DNA from: an uncultured Pelagibacteraceae bacterium
GTDB taxonomy: Bacteria > Pseudomonadota > Alphaproteobacteria > Pelagibacterales > Pelagibacteraceae
Direction of reading: 5' to 3'
NCBI GenBank assembly: GCA_902618855.1
Contig: CACNCD010000009.1
Coordinates: 1 to 32,178 of the forward strand
DNA length: 32,178 bases
Each line of letters begins with the position of its first letter. Positions within the stretch are counted from its first letter, which is position 1. Both the position numbers and the translations under genes were made by a program. Shown here in pieces: positions 31,671 through 32,178 of this stretch. The notes below the pieces were generated by a model. It did not search any database. It was not told the DNA's origin and worked only from the letters and a program-made list of their open reading frames with translations.

Positions 31671-32178
31671 TTAATTATTTGAATAAATTACTCTTGGCTC
31701 TAAAAATAATTCTCTAGCAAGAGCTTTAAATCTTTTAGTAACTTGTTTTGAGATTATTTCTTGATGTTGTGATGGAATTTTCAAAAATACAGCATTACCT
31801 CTTTTATACAATTTAAACTCTTCAAGAAATATCGTAGATATCGAGGTCAATGATTGTGAAAATCTCAATGCAGCTCCCACTTGTTTGCTTGAAAAAATTT
31901 CATTATTATTTAAAAAAGTTAGGTACTCCATTTTTGGATTATATTTGATACTGCAGTAGCGCCAATAACATGACAAAGCTAATTGTATTCTTTCTTTGTG
32001 TGTCAGTCTAAGTAACGGAGTGTTTATCGTTTCTTGAAATACCAATTCGGCTTTTTGAAATGCTCCTAATCCCCAATCCATATGGCTTAATACACATGCT
32101 AGATATAATAATTTCTTATTAAAATGTTCATTGCCTTCAAAAACTGGCTGAATAAAATCATAATATTTTTTATAGTTC
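31671..32178 (-). CDS. ppx: Ppx/GppA-type phosphatase, C-terminal part (5' end outside window)
   Basis: The frame is open from the right edge to a stop at 31671, 168 residues of the C-terminal region of an exopolyphosphatase/pppGpp phosphohydrolase-like protein. Family-like features are ACVLSHMDWGLGAF (corresponding to the AC.LSDI.W segment), HKERIQLALSCYWRY, and the C-terminal QVGAALRFSQSLTSISTIFL followed later by FLKIPSQHQEI and RFKALARELF. The in-frame ATG at 32081 is internal, not the start, because homology continues upstream to the edge. The N-terminal actin-like ATPase fold is not visible, so Ppx versus GppA cannot be separated. Confidence 0.8.
   Translation of the reverse strand, partial: NYKKYYDFIQPVFEGNEHFNKKLLYLACVLSHMDWGLGAFQKAELVFQETINTPLLRLTHKERIQLALSCYWRYCSIKYNPKMEYLTFLNNNEIFSSKQVGAALRFSQSLTSISTIFLEEFKLYKRGNAVFLKIPSQHQEIISKQVTKRFKALARELFLEPRVIYSNN

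Noticed and set aside
32079..32081. ATG as the start of the Ppx/GppA-like gene
   Set aside because: The frame stays open to the window edge and the upstream residues (ending ACVLSH) continue the family similarity.

Overview
The window is very AT-rich, densely packed bacterial chromosome. Neighbouring genes are separated by a few bases or overlap, and three convergent pairs overlap at their stop codons. The gene order points to a streamlined alphaproteobacterium, most likely the SAR11 (Pelagibacterales) lineage or a close relative. Two typical alphaproteobacterial arrays support this: dgt-argS-[SPOR slot]-nagZ-scpA-scpB-tatABC-serS and gyrA-coaD-cyclophilin-tgt. The assignment rests on composition and synteny only. 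There are no insertion sequences, prophages, integrases or CRISPR arrays. The longest gene-free stretch is about 190 bases (31482-31670).

Layout. (1) 1-2105: the 3' end of recG, a DUF502 membrane protein on the minus strand, and an M48 metalloprotease with a possible Tat/lipoprotein signal. (2) 2117-7453, minus strand: ssb, gyrA, coaD, a periplasmic cyclophilin, tgt, then tRNA-Lys(TTT) with its own promoter. The Tgt has lost all four canonical zinc ligands, and queA is not in its usual place. (3) 7546-11055, plus strand: uvrA and a stand-alone PuuD-like membrane domain. (4) 11052-21826, minus strand: one long co-oriented array of dgt, argS, a small membrane protein in the SPOR slot, nagZ, scpA, scpB, tatA, tatB, tatC, serS, yajC, secD and secF, covering nucleotide pool control, two aminoacyl-tRNA synthetases, wall recycling, condensin and protein export. 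(5) 21877-22970, plus strand: erpA and xth. (6) 22962-29343: an Ldh2-family reductase and a divergent zinc regulon.

The zinc regulon is the centrepiece. A 70-bp intergenic region with two near-identical palindromes (Zur-box-like, centres 18 bp apart) separates znuA-cobW-WD40-small Cys protein (minus) from znuC-znuB-zur (plus). This looks like zinc uptake, a COG0523 zinc metallochaperone with two associated proteins of unknown role, and the repressor, under one bidirectional control point.

(7) 29402-31192, plus strand: a small two-helix membrane protein, a thioredoxin-type ArsC, an AqpS-like aquaglyceroporin and a NUDIX hydrolase, suggesting arsenate reduction followed by arsenite efflux through a channel. 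(8) 31272-32178: a very lysine-rich coiled-coil protein with a strong ribosome binding site, an intergenic hairpin, and the C-terminal part of a Ppx/GppA-type protein running off the right edge.
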